A stretch of 64,000 bases of DNA from Datura wrightii (GCA_035772735.1 JASDFA010000010.1:96430001-96494000); one strand, 5' to 3'. Shown: positions 36,561 to 48,483, counted from the stretch's first letter. Notes: generated by a model from the letters alone, not told the origin. A program made the numbers and translations.

Positions 36561-37555
36561 ATCCACGTGAGTCTTGTAAAGTTAATGCCTCCATATTTTC
36601 AATGCAAACACCACTACTGCCAACTCAAGGTCATGAGTCGGATAGTTCTTTTCAAGAACCTTGAACTGTCTGGAGGCGTAAGTTATCACCTTACCCCATT
36701 GCATCAAAACGCAACCAAGTCCAACTCTGGAAGCGTCACAATACACTACGAACCCATCTGTTCCTTTAGGCAATGTTAACACTAGAGCGGTAGTAAGTCG
36801 AGTCTTCAACTCCTGGAAACTCTTCTCACATGCATCTGACCACTGAAGTTTCACCTTTTTCTGAGACAACCTAGTTAGAGAAGATGCAATAGAGGAAAAA
36901 CCTTTCACAAAACACCGATAATAACCGGCTAGACCTAAGAAACTTCTGATTTTGGTTGGGGAAGCAGGTCTTGGATAGTCTTTCATCGCTGTTATCTTTT
37001 GAAGATCCACCTGAATACCCTCACCTGAAATAACGTGACCAAGGAAAGTCACAGACTTCAACTAGAATTCACATTCGTTGAACTTAGTAAACAACTGATG
37101 GTTTGTGAGCATCTGAAGCACTATCCTTAGATGGTTAGTATGTTCCTCCTCACTTCTAGAGTATATCAGAATGTCATCAATGAATACAATAAAGAAAATG
37201 TCTAGATAGGGCTTGAAAACTCTGTTCATCAGGTCCATGAAAGCTGGGGGGGAATTAGTTAGTCCGAAGGACATAACCATGAATTCGTACTGACCATACC
37301 AAGTTCTAAAAACTGTTTTTGGTATGTCACATTCTCTGACTCTTAGCTGAGATACCCCGACCTGAGATCTACCTTAGAGAAACAACTGGCTCCCTGAAGC
37401 TGATTCAACAAGTCGTCAATCTTGGGTAAGGGATACCTATTCTTAACTGTGACCCTATTCAACTGACGATAGTCGATACACATTCTGAGGGTACTGTCTT
37501 TATTTCGCACGAATAATACTGGAGCACGCATAGAGACCTTACCAATCCATGCCAA
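36321..37555 (-). pseudogene. Reverse transcriptase and RNase H of chromovirus pol
   Basis: Minus-strand reading: RT from 37,555 with MRAPVLFVRNKD, MCIDYRQLNRVTVKNRYPL and FSKVDLRSGY; then MSFGLTNSPPAFMDLMNRVF and the catalytic FIDDILIYSRS at 37,280-37,060; the thumb and connection at 37,061-36,800 with VTFLGHVIS and FLGLAGYYRCFVKGFS; RNase H with FVVYCDAS and NYPTHDLELAVVVFALKIWRH-like sequence to 36,582; and DRKSLQYVFSQ and LELLKDYNMSVLYHPGKTN at 36,566-36,430. The catalytic F-I-D-D is intact here. The RT N-terminus is missing because a deletion joins the protease end directly to APVLF. Confidence 0.85.
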
Positions 37556-37856
37556 GAGTGAGGTCGAAATTGACCATGTCTAACTCTATGAGATCAGGTG
37601 GAATGATCTTATTCAAGATTGAGACTAGGTAGTTTCTATACACCCGTCTGGCTTTAATTGACTCACTAACTGGGGTAGAGACTGAGAATGGTTCTGAGAG
37701 AACTTCTGGACTGATATAAAACTGGACAGCTACATAGGGAATCACAAACGATAATGTGACTCCTGGATCTAGTAGGGCATACACATCTAGATGGAAAAGA
37801 CGTAACATACCCGTGACCACATCATGTGAGCTCTCTTGATCCTGAAGAGAGGACAA
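37539..37856 (-). pseudogene. Retropepsin-like protease of chromovirus polyprotein
   Basis: The minus strand encodes a retropepsin with VYALLDPGVTLSFVIPYVA (active-site D-P-G in place of D-S/T-G, usual for this group), FSVSTPV and ELDMVNFDLTLGMDW. The frame then meets RT sequence out of phase within a few bases. Comparison with 10,880-11,250 shows that the spacer and RT start were deleted. It would cleave the Gag-Pol polyprotein in an intact element. Confidence 0.75.
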
Positions 37857-37869
37857 AACATAAAAATGG

Positions 37870-39000
37870 TTTTGACGCTAACCGCTATCCGTACCTGAGC
37901 TGATCGGCCTACTGGAGCTGCTGAAGTGGTAGACCTGTGATCTCCCCCGTCCTACCGATGGGCATTCTCTAAGTTGATGACCTAGTTTTCCACACCCAAA
38001 GCAACCCTCTCGGACCTGAAGGCATTTCCCTAGATAGTTCTTTCCACACTAAGGGCAAGCTGGGTAGCGGTTGCTGGCGCTGTGACTCTAGGACTGTGAG
38101 CCAGATGCTCCACCCCTCCAATCCTTGCGGGACTAGAAAGAAGGGGCACTGGTTGAAGTTGGTGTTAGAGCCCTCTACTGCTATGGGCGGCTACTACCGC
38201 TAGACCTCTGATGGCCATAATCTGATTGGTTAGTCCTTGCCCCCTTATTCTCCCACTCTAAGTACTTTAGCTTTTCTGCCTCAATCTGTTGTGCATGAAC
38301 GATGAGGCTGGAGAGGTCAATATCCTTGATGAGCATTATAGTCCTGCACTCCTTAAGGACAAAGTTCGATACTCCATTGATGAATTTCAACATGCGAGTC
38401 CTTGGCTCGACTACCATCTCCGGAGCATATTTTGACAACCGTGTGAACTCCAGTGCATACTCTTCCACCGTCCTGTTGCCTTGTTTCAAATTCATAAATT
38501 CTGCCACCTTAGCCTCCCTTAGATCTCAGGGGAAGAATCTATCTAGGAAGGCTGTTGTGAACTCCTCCCACTCCACCGGTTCCACTCCCGTTGGTCTCCA
38601 TTCTTTCCACTAATCGTACCAGATCTGGGCTACCCCTTTCAACTAGTAGGCAGCCAGGTCAGTACTCTCAGCGGAGCGAACACCAATAATTCGAGTTATC
38701 TTCCATATTTCATCCACAAACTCCTGTGGGTCCTCTCCCACCTTAGATCCACAGAAGGCTGGAGGGTTCATCCGGGTAAAGTCCTGGAACTCGGGCAGCT
38801 GTTGCGGATCCATTAGCATTAACCAGAACCACCTGTTGGTTCACCTGATTCATGATTGACTAAGCCAGCAGCTGGATTGTTGCTCTAAACTCTGCTGAGG
38901 ACACTAGGTCTTCCTGAGGGGCTATTGGAGCTGGTGGGGCAGGTCGGTTAGCATTGCAAGCCCTTCTTCCCTTTTCATATCTTGGAGACATGATTTCACT
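37870..39000 (-). pseudogene. Chromovirus gag pseudogene
   Basis: From the right: start region with MSPRYEKGRRACNANRP at 38,991-38,930, then a broken capsid region, with MAEFMNLKQGNRTVEEYALEF-like sequence at 38,507-38,440 (retrotransposon-gag domain) and KYAPEMV. An intact CCHC zinc knuckle, CFGCGKLGHQLREC, lies at 38,003-37,962. Several stops and frame changes separate these blocks. Gag packages the element RNA, and the knuckle is the nucleic-acid-binding part. The start lies about 200 bp inside the 5' LTR, as expected. Confidence 0.75.
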
Positions 39001-39192
39001 GAAATGAAATAGAGCATGAGTTAAGAGAATATTTCTGGAATTGAAGTTCAACGCACGATAAAGAGTATGAACAAAAGGGAGTTTTCCTAATAACGTCTCG
39101 TAGCCTCCCCGTCATAAGTGTGGCGTGTTTCACACCCATAAAAAGGACTCTACTTGATGCGACTTTCAAACATCCTAGGATACTCTAAACCT

Positions 39193-39210
39193 AGTGCTCT
39201 GATATCAAAT
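39193..39210 (-). other. Primer-binding site, initiator-Met tRNA type
   Basis: The minus strand reads TTTGATATCAGAGCACTAG next to the inner LTR edge. It resembles TGGTATCAGAGC with one G-to-A change, and shows the 5' LTR to be on the right. Confidence 0.7.
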
Positions 39211-39212
39211 TT

Positions 39213-41731
39213 TTCATGACCGAGTCTATACCATGGGCGAGACATGATACTTGGAGTCACAAGTAACTCCAAGCCAACCCATGGTCTATCATAACACTGG
39301 TGATCTGAGTAATCATAGCGGAAGATTCCATTTATTGAAAACTAAATAATAAAAGCTTTTACATCTGAAAGAAAAACAGAAAGTCTGAATCTATGTCTGA
39401 AAGCCAACTATAACTAATGAGTTGTTGGGACAAGCCCCAGCTAACTCTAAAGTATAACTGAATGAAAATAACTAAAGAAAATAAACATCGTCCTCAAAAG
39501 ATAAGGACTCACCACTAGTACAGCTAATATCACCTGCAGAAGATCTACTAACGGTGTTGAGTTAGAGAACCTGCACTTGTATCATGATACGATACAGCAT
39601 AAAAGGTATATGTCAGTACTTTGAATATACTGAGTAAGTGGGAGAAAATACAACATAAAGGAATAAATAACTGAATTATAATGACATGCAATGACCAACT
39701 GAAATACTGAAACTGAATAAACTGAAATATAGCTGGAATGGTCAAAACGATCTTATATGATGGTCATAGACATGCACTGAATCTGAGATACTGATCAGAT
39801 CTAACTGTACTGAACTGAACTAAACTAAGTAATCTATAACTGTTTTGAGATGAGCTAAACTAAAACTGTACTGACTAGTGGGAGAGTTTATAACCGACAT
39901 ATAACCATGTGAGCTAGACGTGGAGTCCGATGTATACACCCCATCGATAGGACCCAATATATTTTTCCAGGGTATAAAGGCATGAATTAGGTGATCACAA
40001 GTCTGGGGCCATAAGGCCAATAAAATAACTATGCTGGCAACGTAGTTCTGGGAACCTGTGTGAGTTGGAACCCCGGTCCGCTCAGTGCTAAGTCCTACTC
40101 CCAGTTGATAGTCCTAGACTGACTACTAAGCTAATAGCTCAAAACTGAGACCCAAGGTTAACTCAGAAATACCTATCTGGAAGTACCCTGAGAGTCTTAT
40201 CGGACCTGATTTTATAATCGATTTTCTAAGACTGGCCAGAGCTGCTTATCTGGAAGCGTCATGACTGTTTAAAAAACAAACTGAAATCTAAAGCTGGGGG
40301 TTCTAATACTTGTCAGAGCTGCCAGAAGTATCATAACCATCTAAAGAACCACTAAAATTTGATATCTTAGTCTAATAACTGATAACTGGGAGGCACCAAT
40401 GACACCTCAAGAAAAGACTAGTCAGACTGATCAGCTGACATTTCTAGACAATATTGAGTATGCTAATAATCTGACTGAAACTAGACTAATATCCATCTGA
40501 CTGAGATTTCAACATATACTAACAATATGGGAATCTTAGAACTAATAGAATTAAGCCACAGGGAAAACTAGTCCAACATGCAAGATTCTACTTTACTAAA
40601 CTGAAAACTAGGGCTACATCATTCCACTAGATACTAGTTTCAAAAATTTCTAGAAATTGGGAATAATAAAGCATCTAATATCATGAATAGTATTCCACTT
40701 GAAATCTTAAAGAATTTTTTCTAAAAACTTTCTACATTTCGAATCCACAGGGCTGTAACTGATAGAAGAATTAGAGAAGGGTTTGGGGGACACAAGGAAA
40801 AAAAATTTCCTTGTTGAATTTCCACATACCTGGATAAGAAATCCCTTGAGAAAAAGCTTGAATTACTGCAACTGACAAAGAGCCCTAGTTCTTGATCTGA
40901 GAGTTTCTAAGAGTAAACTTTACGAAATGATTTTCTGAGGGGAATGAGAGGGGTGAAGTAATCATTGATTACCCTTATGAATTCTCTTGAAATAAACCAA
41001 AATGACATAGTTTAGGGTTTAAAAGGGTGAAAAATTATAAAAATATCCCTAGAGAAAAACCTGAAAAAATTGCCCACATGGGACCAACGGGTCACTCAAA
41101 TTGGGACCAGTCGTTGGTCCTACTGCCTGAGTTCTAGGCTCACTGGAATTGACAATGAGAGGTACAACGACTCATTAGAAGAACCAGCGAGTCGTTGGTT
41201 CCTCCCGTGGTCACTGGACGAGAAAGCTTGGAGGCGTGACAACGGGCAACACAACGACTCGTTGGTGGACCCAATGGGTCGTTGTGTCCAACCATTACCT
41301 TCACTGGAACAGGTCTAAGGATTCCTAAACTTGACATCATGGGTGGTCACAACGACTCGTTGTAGGATATAAGGGGTCGTTGTTTCCACTCATCATCACT
41401 GAAGGGAGTTTCTGGGACACTCAACCAACGACCCACACCACGAGTCATTGTATGAAACGATGACTTGTTGGTTGAGTCGTGGGGTCCTGGAAGAGGGATT
41501 TCTGAGCTGGGGACCAACGAGTGACAGGAAGACTCGTTATTCCTCACAATGGGTCGTTCCATGTCCCGTTGGTTCCTGAAGGACCAAATAGGACTGACCA
41601 TGACTGACACAATGAGTTGTTGGAGCCGACCACGACTCGTTGTCTCAGTCATTCTGAGGCAACTTTTCTGGTTTTCTTTTGAATTTTTCTTGCAAGGTCT
41701 GAGTTTGGTCTAGGAAAGTTTCGGGGTGTTA
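39213..41731 (-). repeat. 5' LTR of the 31,984-41,731 element
   Basis: Collinear with 31,984-34,547. Both termini are mutated: the inner end has TTTCATGACC where TGTCATGACC is expected, and the outer end GGGTGTTACT. The motif-rich block lies at 41,080-41,650. Confidence 0.75.
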
Positions 41732-42044
41732 CTCTGCATTTTGGGTTCATATGAAATGTCCATAAACTTGATAGAAGCAGCCTCAAATCCGCAGATTAAA
41801 TTTACTCGTGGCGCTTGGCTTATATTTATGTCCATTATAATAACTTGTATTTTATGTAATTCTTTCACTTTTATGCATAAATGTTGAAAAAAATTCTTTT
41901 CATTTTATTTTGGTGATCTTGTCATGCTTTATACTTAATTATCATCAAAACATGATTAGTAAACTAAGATAACCAAAACACCAGTTCAACCACTTTGAAT
42001 TTACACTTATCACAACTCTATATTTAATTATTTAATGTGAATAT

Positions 42045-42074
42045 ACACGTGTGAAGCACGTGTCCAGAAACTAA
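42045..42074 (+). other. Helitron-like 3' terminal hairpin and CTAA
   Basis: Stem ACACGTG, loop TGAAG, stem CACGTGT, then CCAGAAA and CTAA with T following. This matches the general Helitron 3' end (short hairpin close to CTRR). Confidence 0.45.
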
Positions 42075-42355
42075 TATATTTTAAAAGTGAAAAGTCTCAT
42101 TTTGAAAGTTGGATTACAAAAATATTCTTTAAATATTGAATGATCAATTTATTCTCTCCTAACAATAAAATTACCCCCATTAAATAATTAAATGATTAGT
42201 TTTATAGGTTTATTTATCCATAATATCTTTAAAAATACATCAAGTTCTTTGTGTTGAAAGCTTTAAAGTCTTGTCTTGGTACGTGCATTTAAATTTGTTA
42301 TAACTATCATTAAAAAATTCTAATTCTTATACATGTATGTTAACTTTAAATTATA

Positions 42356-42619
42356 CTTTCTCCATTTTATTTTAATTATTAGGTATATAAAAATAATTAT
42401 TTCAAAATACTTGCTAGTATCAAATTTCAAGAGATAATTGATCATGTTTTTTCAATTCTACCCTTAGTACTTAAAGTCATTCTAAAATGTGAAAAGAATT
42501 ATTATTGTATGTTTCCAAAAAAATTAAAAGGGTTATATTAGTCAAATTACTATACCTATTAATTTTTTCTTAATGAATGTGCAAATCTTATCCTAACAAT
42601 TACAATGAAATAGAGGGAG
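42356..42619. mobile_element. Stowaway-like MITE
   Basis: The left end CTTTCTCCATTTTATTTTAA and the reverse complement of the right end, CTCCCTCTATTTCATTGTAA, form terminal inverted repeats. TA lies on both sides (42,354-42,355 and 42,620-42,621). The 264-bp, A+T-rich, non-coding body and TA duplication fit Stowaway (Tc1/mariner-derived) elements. Confidence 0.7.
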
Positions 42620-42763
42620 TATATTCTTATGACTTCCTTTACAAGCTTGACTTTTCATATTTCTAGATAATTTTTTGAAGTTTGGATAAAACAATTTGAT
42701 ATAGAGACATTAGATGGTTCTGCAGCAACCAATTCCAAGGAGCGATGGATGTTATTCTCATGT

Positions 42764-43510
42764 TGAGTTTGTAACCATGCTATAATTATCTTTAACTTAA
42801 TTGTTTGCCTACGAATGAAATAGGTTTTCTAACGTGTTTTACTTAAGTGGATAAATGTAAAGAACATATTAATTTTAGCATGAAAAACACCCGACTCAAA
42901 AGGTGAAAAACCACGACCTGTACCTCCACAGAATTTTCTTCAACTTCACTAAACTCAAAGAGCCTCTTCAAAGAATATATTACAATACTTGTAACCTAAA
43001 GGAATTATAAACTCTAATTTCAAGCTGCTCATACTCCTCCCTAGGAATGTGTCCGCGATTCCCTGTAGTATACTCTACTTGAAGACTAAATATTCTTGAT
43101 TCAGTTTATTACTCACTGAATTAAGATTACATTAAATTACAACTCAATAAATAACCCCTAGTATAAGATTGTTAACTCTAGCCTATCACTTTACTTAGGA
43201 AATAGTTCTTCAATTGAGTTTCTTCACACTTCAGATGTTGCAAACTATCTCACTTTATAGATTGACTTTTTCTTTCTTTGTAAGTATGTACCTAACCTTG
43301 AGTAGAAACTTTTCTATATATGCACAATTCTGCACAGAGTTCTTCTCAATTCTAAACTCTTCACCGCAGCAGTCCCTTCTTGCTTAGGAGTTCTATTTCA
43401 AATATAACTCCTTCTTCAAGTCTCTGTCTTAGCTTCCTTTTTGTTTTAATCAAACTCCATCTCTTTCAAATCAGCACATGTTTATTTCACTGAGCTTATG
43501 GACATGGCTT
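42764..43510 (-). repeat. Copia-type 3' LTR
   Basis: Collinear with 47,752-48,483, sharing the blocks CCACGACCTGTACCTCCA, AACCTAAA(G/A)GAATTATAA and CTCCCTAGGAATGTGTCC, and the TTTCACTGAGCTT end. The left edge TGAGTTTGTAACC corresponds to TGAAATTCTACACG in the other copy with several mismatches. The right boundary with the gag remnant is not sharp. Confidence 0.65.
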
Positions 43511-43567
43511 AACCATCTCTTGATGCGTGCACACTTGTCTTTAATTGGACATTATATTGTTGCAATT

Positions 43568-45275
43568 TCAGCTCCTTTCAACAGTGAATTTTGTACTCCT
43601 TTGGAATTCAGTGGTTGGATGTCCAAGATTTCCACACAAGTAACACATATCATCAGTGATATTAGTTGCTTTATGAAAACCTATTCCAACCCTTTCATTG
43701 TGAACTTTTCCACTTAGGTTATTTATGATTCTAGATGACTTGGTCCACCTACTTACTTTCTCAAGATCCAGTTTTAACCTAGACACTTTCAAACTCAATT
43801 TTCTTACCTTTTCTTTTTCACAAAAATAATCAATTTTATAGTGCTTGAGTTCTAACTCAATCTTTTTCAGATTCTCACTCATCAATTCCTTTTGAAAAGA
43901 GGAATCTTTCAAGCTTCCATTTTTGAGGACTTGATTGGCAGACTCAAGTTGGATAACATGATCTTTTAGAGTACTATTTTCTTTATCGGTGATACCCTTG
44001 CCATTTTTAAGACCGATGAACTCAAACTTTAAACTAGTAAGAGCACTAAATAGTTGACCCCTATCAGAGGTGACCTTTTGGAGATTATCCATTAAAGCAT
44101 TCATCATGGAAACAAGTTTTTTTTTAGAAAGAGTATGCAAGTTTTCATTTAAGTCATAAATACTTACCTCAGAATTCTTGTCTCCCTCATCAAGGTCAGA
44201 ATCTCCTAGAGCCATGAATGCAGTTTCATCAATTCTTTATCAGAATCATCAGACTCAAATCCCCATGCAGCCATCATTGCATAATTTTTATTTTTCTTCT
44301 TTTTTGCCTTTTCTTTCATTTTCTTTTCATCCTTTTCCTTTTCTGGCCTTTCTTTTCTCCACTCAATTTCCCAAAGTGGATGATCTTTGATCATGTGATC
44401 AGTTTTATAATATTTGTAGCAACTTGTTGGAGATTTCTCATTGGAACCATTTTTGCTACTTGTTCCTTTCTTGCCATAGTCCTTCTCTTTCTTGAGAAAT
44501 CTCTTAAACTTTTTTGCTAGAAATGACACTTGATCATCATCAAGATCAGACTCATCATTGTCAGAAGCTTTTAGAATCAGTGACTTTTCTTTGATTCCAT
44601 CTTCCTTCTTAAGGTCATCCATGTTCATCTCATAAGTCTTCAAGTTCCCAATCAACTCATCAAGTGTCATGGTAAAGATATCTTTAGCTTTCCTTATAGC
44701 TGTGACTTTGATATCCTATTTTGCTTTAGTGAGGATCCTCAAAACTTTGTCAACCTGCTCTTCAGTGATAACTACTTTTTCAACGGAAGATAGTTCATTA
44801 ACTAGAGATGTGAGTCTTGTAATAATTTCTTGCAAGACTCACTATTCTTCATCCTGAAAATTTCGTATTCAGTGAATAGCATAGCCATTTTGAATTTCCT
44901 TACTTGACTTATCCCTTCATGAGCATTAATCAATGCATCCCATATTTATTTAGCAGTAGTACAATTTGAAATTCGATTGTACTCATCAAGGCCTAAGCCA
45001 CATACAAGAATGTTCTTCACTTTTGCATTCTTTTTAAGAGCCATCAAATCTTCAATAGCAAATTCTGATCTTACCTTCATCACTTCAAGTCCATCCACCA
45101 TATTCTTAGGAAGAGTTGGTCCAGTAGTGATCCTATTCCACAACTTATAATCTTCAGCTTGAATGAAATTTTCCATGTGTGCCTTCCACCAAATAAAGTG
45201 TGATCCATTGACGAGAGGAGGTCGAGTTGTTGACTGCCCTTCACTGTGCCCAATAGGTGGTGCAGAATTCATCAT
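43568..45275 (-). pseudogene. Ty1/copia gag pseudogene (UBN2-type)
   Basis: The minus strand begins MMNSAPPIGHSEGQ near 45,275, then VNGSHFIWWKAHMENFIQAE and YKLWNRI, the N-terminal block of plant copia gag. In other frames follow IWDALINAHEG, FRMKNSES, then TLDELIGNLKTYEM (44,670) and a Lys-rich linker. A coiled-coil-like C-terminal region extends to 43,568. Frames change at about 44,900 and 44,210. Both zinc knuckles are damaged: CYKYYKTDHMIKDH and CYLCGNLGHPTTEF each lack Cys residues expected in C-X2-C-X4-H-X4-C. The coiled-coil C-terminal domain is reminiscent of SIRE/Maximus-type gag. It is non-functional. Confidence 0.75.
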
Positions 45276-45289
45276 GATCTTAGGTGTTA

Positions 45290-47714
45290 TGTCACGACCC
45301 AAGCTGAGACCTCGAATCGAGACAAGGGACCTAGAACCGCGAATGGCTGCAAGTCGACCCATGGCATGAACATAACAACTAAAGAGCATACATCAAGCAT
45401 AATATGATAACAGAAACATGAATAAGCGTTAACACTCGACAACACTGAAAGTCTACATAATGTTTGATAAGCCTCTAAACTGTCTGATGAGCTGATGGGA
45501 CAACACCCCCAACTAGCTTGCTAAAGTTTAAAAACTGAAATAACATAATCAATTACTAAGTTGAAGGTCCCCGAAAGATGAGCACTCACCACAATGGCAC
45601 TGAGCTGGATTGAGGGGAAACTGAGCTAACAAAGGAACTGAATCTGATCGCTTGGACCTGTATCATGAAATGATACAACATTGAGTATACGGTTAGTACT
45701 TGAAATATACTGAGTATGCAAGATAAGTAAAACATGTTGAGTACTGTAACTGAAAATCATGCATATAAACATATATCATAAGATCATGAGAGTAAGGACT
45801 GCATGCTGAAATCTGAAACATGTATAGTTATAAGCTAAATATCATATCTGAATAGAATGACTCAAAGCTAAAAATAGAAATCATATGACTTATTATAACT
45901 GAAATCATAAATGAGAGCTCGCAAACTAATCATTAGGTCGAACCTACTGTAAAACATAATATTATAATTCATGAACATGAATAACCGAAATTATGAGGAA
46001 CAATGGGAGACTCGTCATAACAGACAACCACCATGTATGATCACATGATGATCCCACCACGTGGAGAAGAGCCATCCTAATCTTTTTCAGGGCAAACGAT
46101 AAGTCAGATGTGATATCACGATGTGCCCTTGGATGGGGGAAACATTCACTTGAGAAGTCCCTAGATATATACCTACGTTGGTGTATAGTTAATGAGATCG
46201 GGGAAACTTGAAACCCCTAGTCTACTCGGTGCTAAGCACTACTCCCAAAATATGTATAATGCTCATATAATCATATTCCCAAACATAGCTTGAATCTGAA
46301 CATTGGGGAGTCTTGACTCCCAAATATATATCATAACTAATCCTGTTAGTCTTGGCTAAATCATGAAACAATACTTGACTTGTGTGGACTTGCCCAAACC
46401 ATAAAATCATGCTTACGTGAAATGGACTTCATAACAAAAATAATAGATTCATACATGGGTAATTTATAAATATTCAATCATGCTAGATATTTCATCATAC
46501 TTGAAATCATGAATCATAAACTTGACTTTCATAAAACTTGCATAGTAGGGCATAATTTTTTAAAACTTGAAATCATAAATTTATAATTAATTTTGTATAT
46601 AAAATCTGCCCATGAATCTTAGAACATGCTTTGGAATATGAAGGGGATTAACTCATAAAAAAATCATAGAGTATTTCATATCAGACCTATGAATGGGGAT
46701 ATTTCCGAAACTCACACAGAAAAAAAGAAGTGAGTTAGACAAAAATAAAAGCAACTAAATTGGGTTAAAACCCCATAAGATCATACACTTGAATTAAGAC
46801 TTGAATTCATGAACTTAAGGAGAAATTTGGACATGAGAGTGAAAGAAAACTTTCATTCATAGCCCTACATACCTGGGTAAACTGATTCTCAATTTGACTT
46901 TGAAAGCCCAAGAGATTTGGAGGATTCTAGGCTTGATGTTCAGCGGAAAACCTCTAAACTTGCATACATGAAAGTTGAATGAATTAGAATAGGTTAAACT
47001 CCTTTAATACACTTCTTTCAGGACTTAAAACGACGTAGTTTAGGACCTAGGAGCTCAGGATTTATGAAAATACCCTTACTGATTTCACAGAAAAAATCAT
47101 ACCGCCAGGTGCCACGACTCATACAACAAGTAGTCCTTCGCTACCACGACTCATTGCATTGCTCGTTGCAACCTTCCACTTTTTCCCCCAATCTTTGATC
47201 TTCAAACCACAACTAGACAGGACGACTCGTTACCCGTCATAATGACTCGTTACTTCCACCAGTCCTCACTATTGTCCTTATGCAAGGATTCTAGAATTCC
47301 CACAATGGGTTCATACCACGAGTCGTTGCTCGTTGCAATGGGTCATAGAACCCTTCCATTACCACTTAATCAAATCTTGAACCTTTCTGAACTTCACTTA
47401 ATGACTTATCAGGATGATCCGTTACTTGATGTAACGAGTCGTTACTTGACTCATTGGTTCTGGGAAAACTGGACTGTTGTCTCATGACGTAGAACTTAAC
47501 GAGTCATTGTTCCTCACAATTACTCATTCCTTGAGTCATTCTTTGGTCAAGATTTGTATTGACTGCTTACCGCGAGTATTACTACGACTCATGGTAAATT
47601 CCAAAGGATCGTTCTATGACTCGTTCTGAAGCAAAATTTTCCACTTCTTGCTGGTTCTTGCTACATCTCGTTCTAATCCTGGAGTCTGATCTTGGGAACT
47701 TTTGGGGTATTACA
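45290..47714 (-). mobile_element. Chromovirus-type solo LTR in the copia leader
   Basis: Starts TGTCACGACCC, ends GGGGTATTACA. It is flanked by TGTTA (45,285-45,289) and TGTTG (47,715-47,719), a 5-bp duplication with one change. It is collinear with the LTRs of the 5,501-25,415 element and with the solo LTR at 59,069-61,322, including the ACGACTCGT-type cluster at 47,100-47,640. Length 2,425 bp, no internal region. It lies a few bases upstream of the copia gag start codon and would have blocked that gene. Confidence 0.8.
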
Positions 47715-47737
47715 TGTTGGCATTATAAGATAAATCT

Positions 47738-47751
47738 GCTCTGGCACCAAT
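47738..47751 (-). other. Copia primer-binding site
   Basis: The minus strand reads ATTGGTGCCAGAGC, close to the initiator-Met tRNA complement TTGGTATCAGAGC with two changes, immediately inside an LTR ending TTTCA. Confidence 0.6.
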
Positions 47752-48483
47752 TGAAATTCTACACGACCTATTAGTTTATCTTTAACTTAATTATTTACCT
47801 ACGAATGAAATAGGTTGTCTAATGTGTTTCACTTAAGCAGATAAATGCAGTAAGTAAATAACACAAAAATTTTAGTATGAAAAACACCTTATTCAAAAGG
47901 TGAAAAACCACGACCTGTACCTCCATAGAAGTTTCTCCAACTTCACTAAACTTAAAGAGCCTCTTCAAACAACAGATTACAACACTTGTAACCTAAAAGA
48001 ATTATAAACTCTAATTTCTAGCTTCTTATACACTCCTCCCTAGGAATGTGTCCCCAACGCCTTGTAGTATACTCTACTTGAAGACTAAATGTTCTTGATT
48101 CAGTTACATCAACTTACAACTCAATGAATAACCCTTAGTACAAGATTGCTAACTCTAGCCTATCACTTTTCTTAGGAACAAGTTCTTTAATTAAGTTTCT
48201 TCACACTTTAGATGTTGAAAACTATCTCACTTTACAGATTGCCTTTTTCTCTCTTTGTAAGTGCGTACATAACTCTGAGTAGCAACTCTTCTATATATGC
48301 ACAACTTTGCACAGAGTTCTTCTCAACTTTAAACTCTTCACCACAACAGTCCCTTCTTGCTTAGGAGTTCTATTTCAAATACAACTCCTTCTTCAAGTCT
48401 CTCTCTTGACTTCCTTTGTGTTTTAATTAAACTCCAACTCTTTCAAATCAACACATGTTTGTTTCACTGAGCTTGTGGATGTG
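47752..48483 (-). repeat. Copia-type 5' LTR
   Basis: Starts (plus strand) TGAAATTCTACACG and runs to the end of similarity with the left LTR at about 48,483. The outer terminus is not canonical, so the last bases may be lost. Confidence 0.65.

Larger units (their letters stand above)
31984..41731 (-). mobile_element. Decayed chromovirus (Ty3/gypsy) element with both LTRs and gag-pol remnants
   Basis: 9.7 kb, minus strand: 5' LTR 41,731-39,213, primer-binding site, gag, protease, reverse transcriptase, RNase H, integrase, chromodomain-like tail, 3' LTR 34,547-31,984. The right LTR has lost its canonical TG (reads TTTCATGACC), and both LTRs have degenerate outer termini (GTTACG, GTTACT rather than GTTACA). 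The flanks TTTAT and TCTGC do not match, so the target duplication is lost or the ends come from different copies. The LTRs differ at many positions, so it is an old insertion. Confidence 0.8.
31439..42074 (+). mobile_element. Candidate non-autonomous Helitron interrupted by a gypsy element
   Basis: The right end has the 3' signature of a Helitron: a 7-bp stem ACACGTG/CACGTGT with a 5-nt loop (42,045-42,063), then seven bases, then CTAA at 42,071-42,074 followed by T. The possible left end starts TC at 31,439, preceded by A. That would mean A^T insertion without target duplication, as expected for Helitrons. Removing the gypsy element at 31,984-41,731 leaves about 0.9 kb, typical of a non-autonomous copy. 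No Rep/helicase gene is present. The left end is the weak point. Confidence 0.35.
42764..48483 (-). mobile_element. Ty1/copia-like element reduced to LTRs and gag, with a solo LTR in its leader
   Basis: Two ~720-bp direct repeats (42,764-43,510 and 47,752-48,483) flank a single gag gene. A primer-binding site sits next to the right repeat, so the right one is the 5' LTR and the element reads on the minus strand. No protease, integrase, RT or RNase H was found between gag and the left LTR. A deletion of pol, or a non-autonomous gag-only lineage, would explain this. A 2.4-kb gypsy solo LTR (45,290-47,714) separates the primer-binding site from the gag start. Confidence 0.68.

Noticed and set aside
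31979..41736. Target duplication for the second chromovirus
   Set aside because: TTTAT on the left and TCTGC on the right do not match, and the LTR ends are mutated. No duplication is claimed.
43478..43717. Plus-strand ORF opposite copia gag
   Set aside because: Shadow of the minus-strand gag and LTR, with no independent support.
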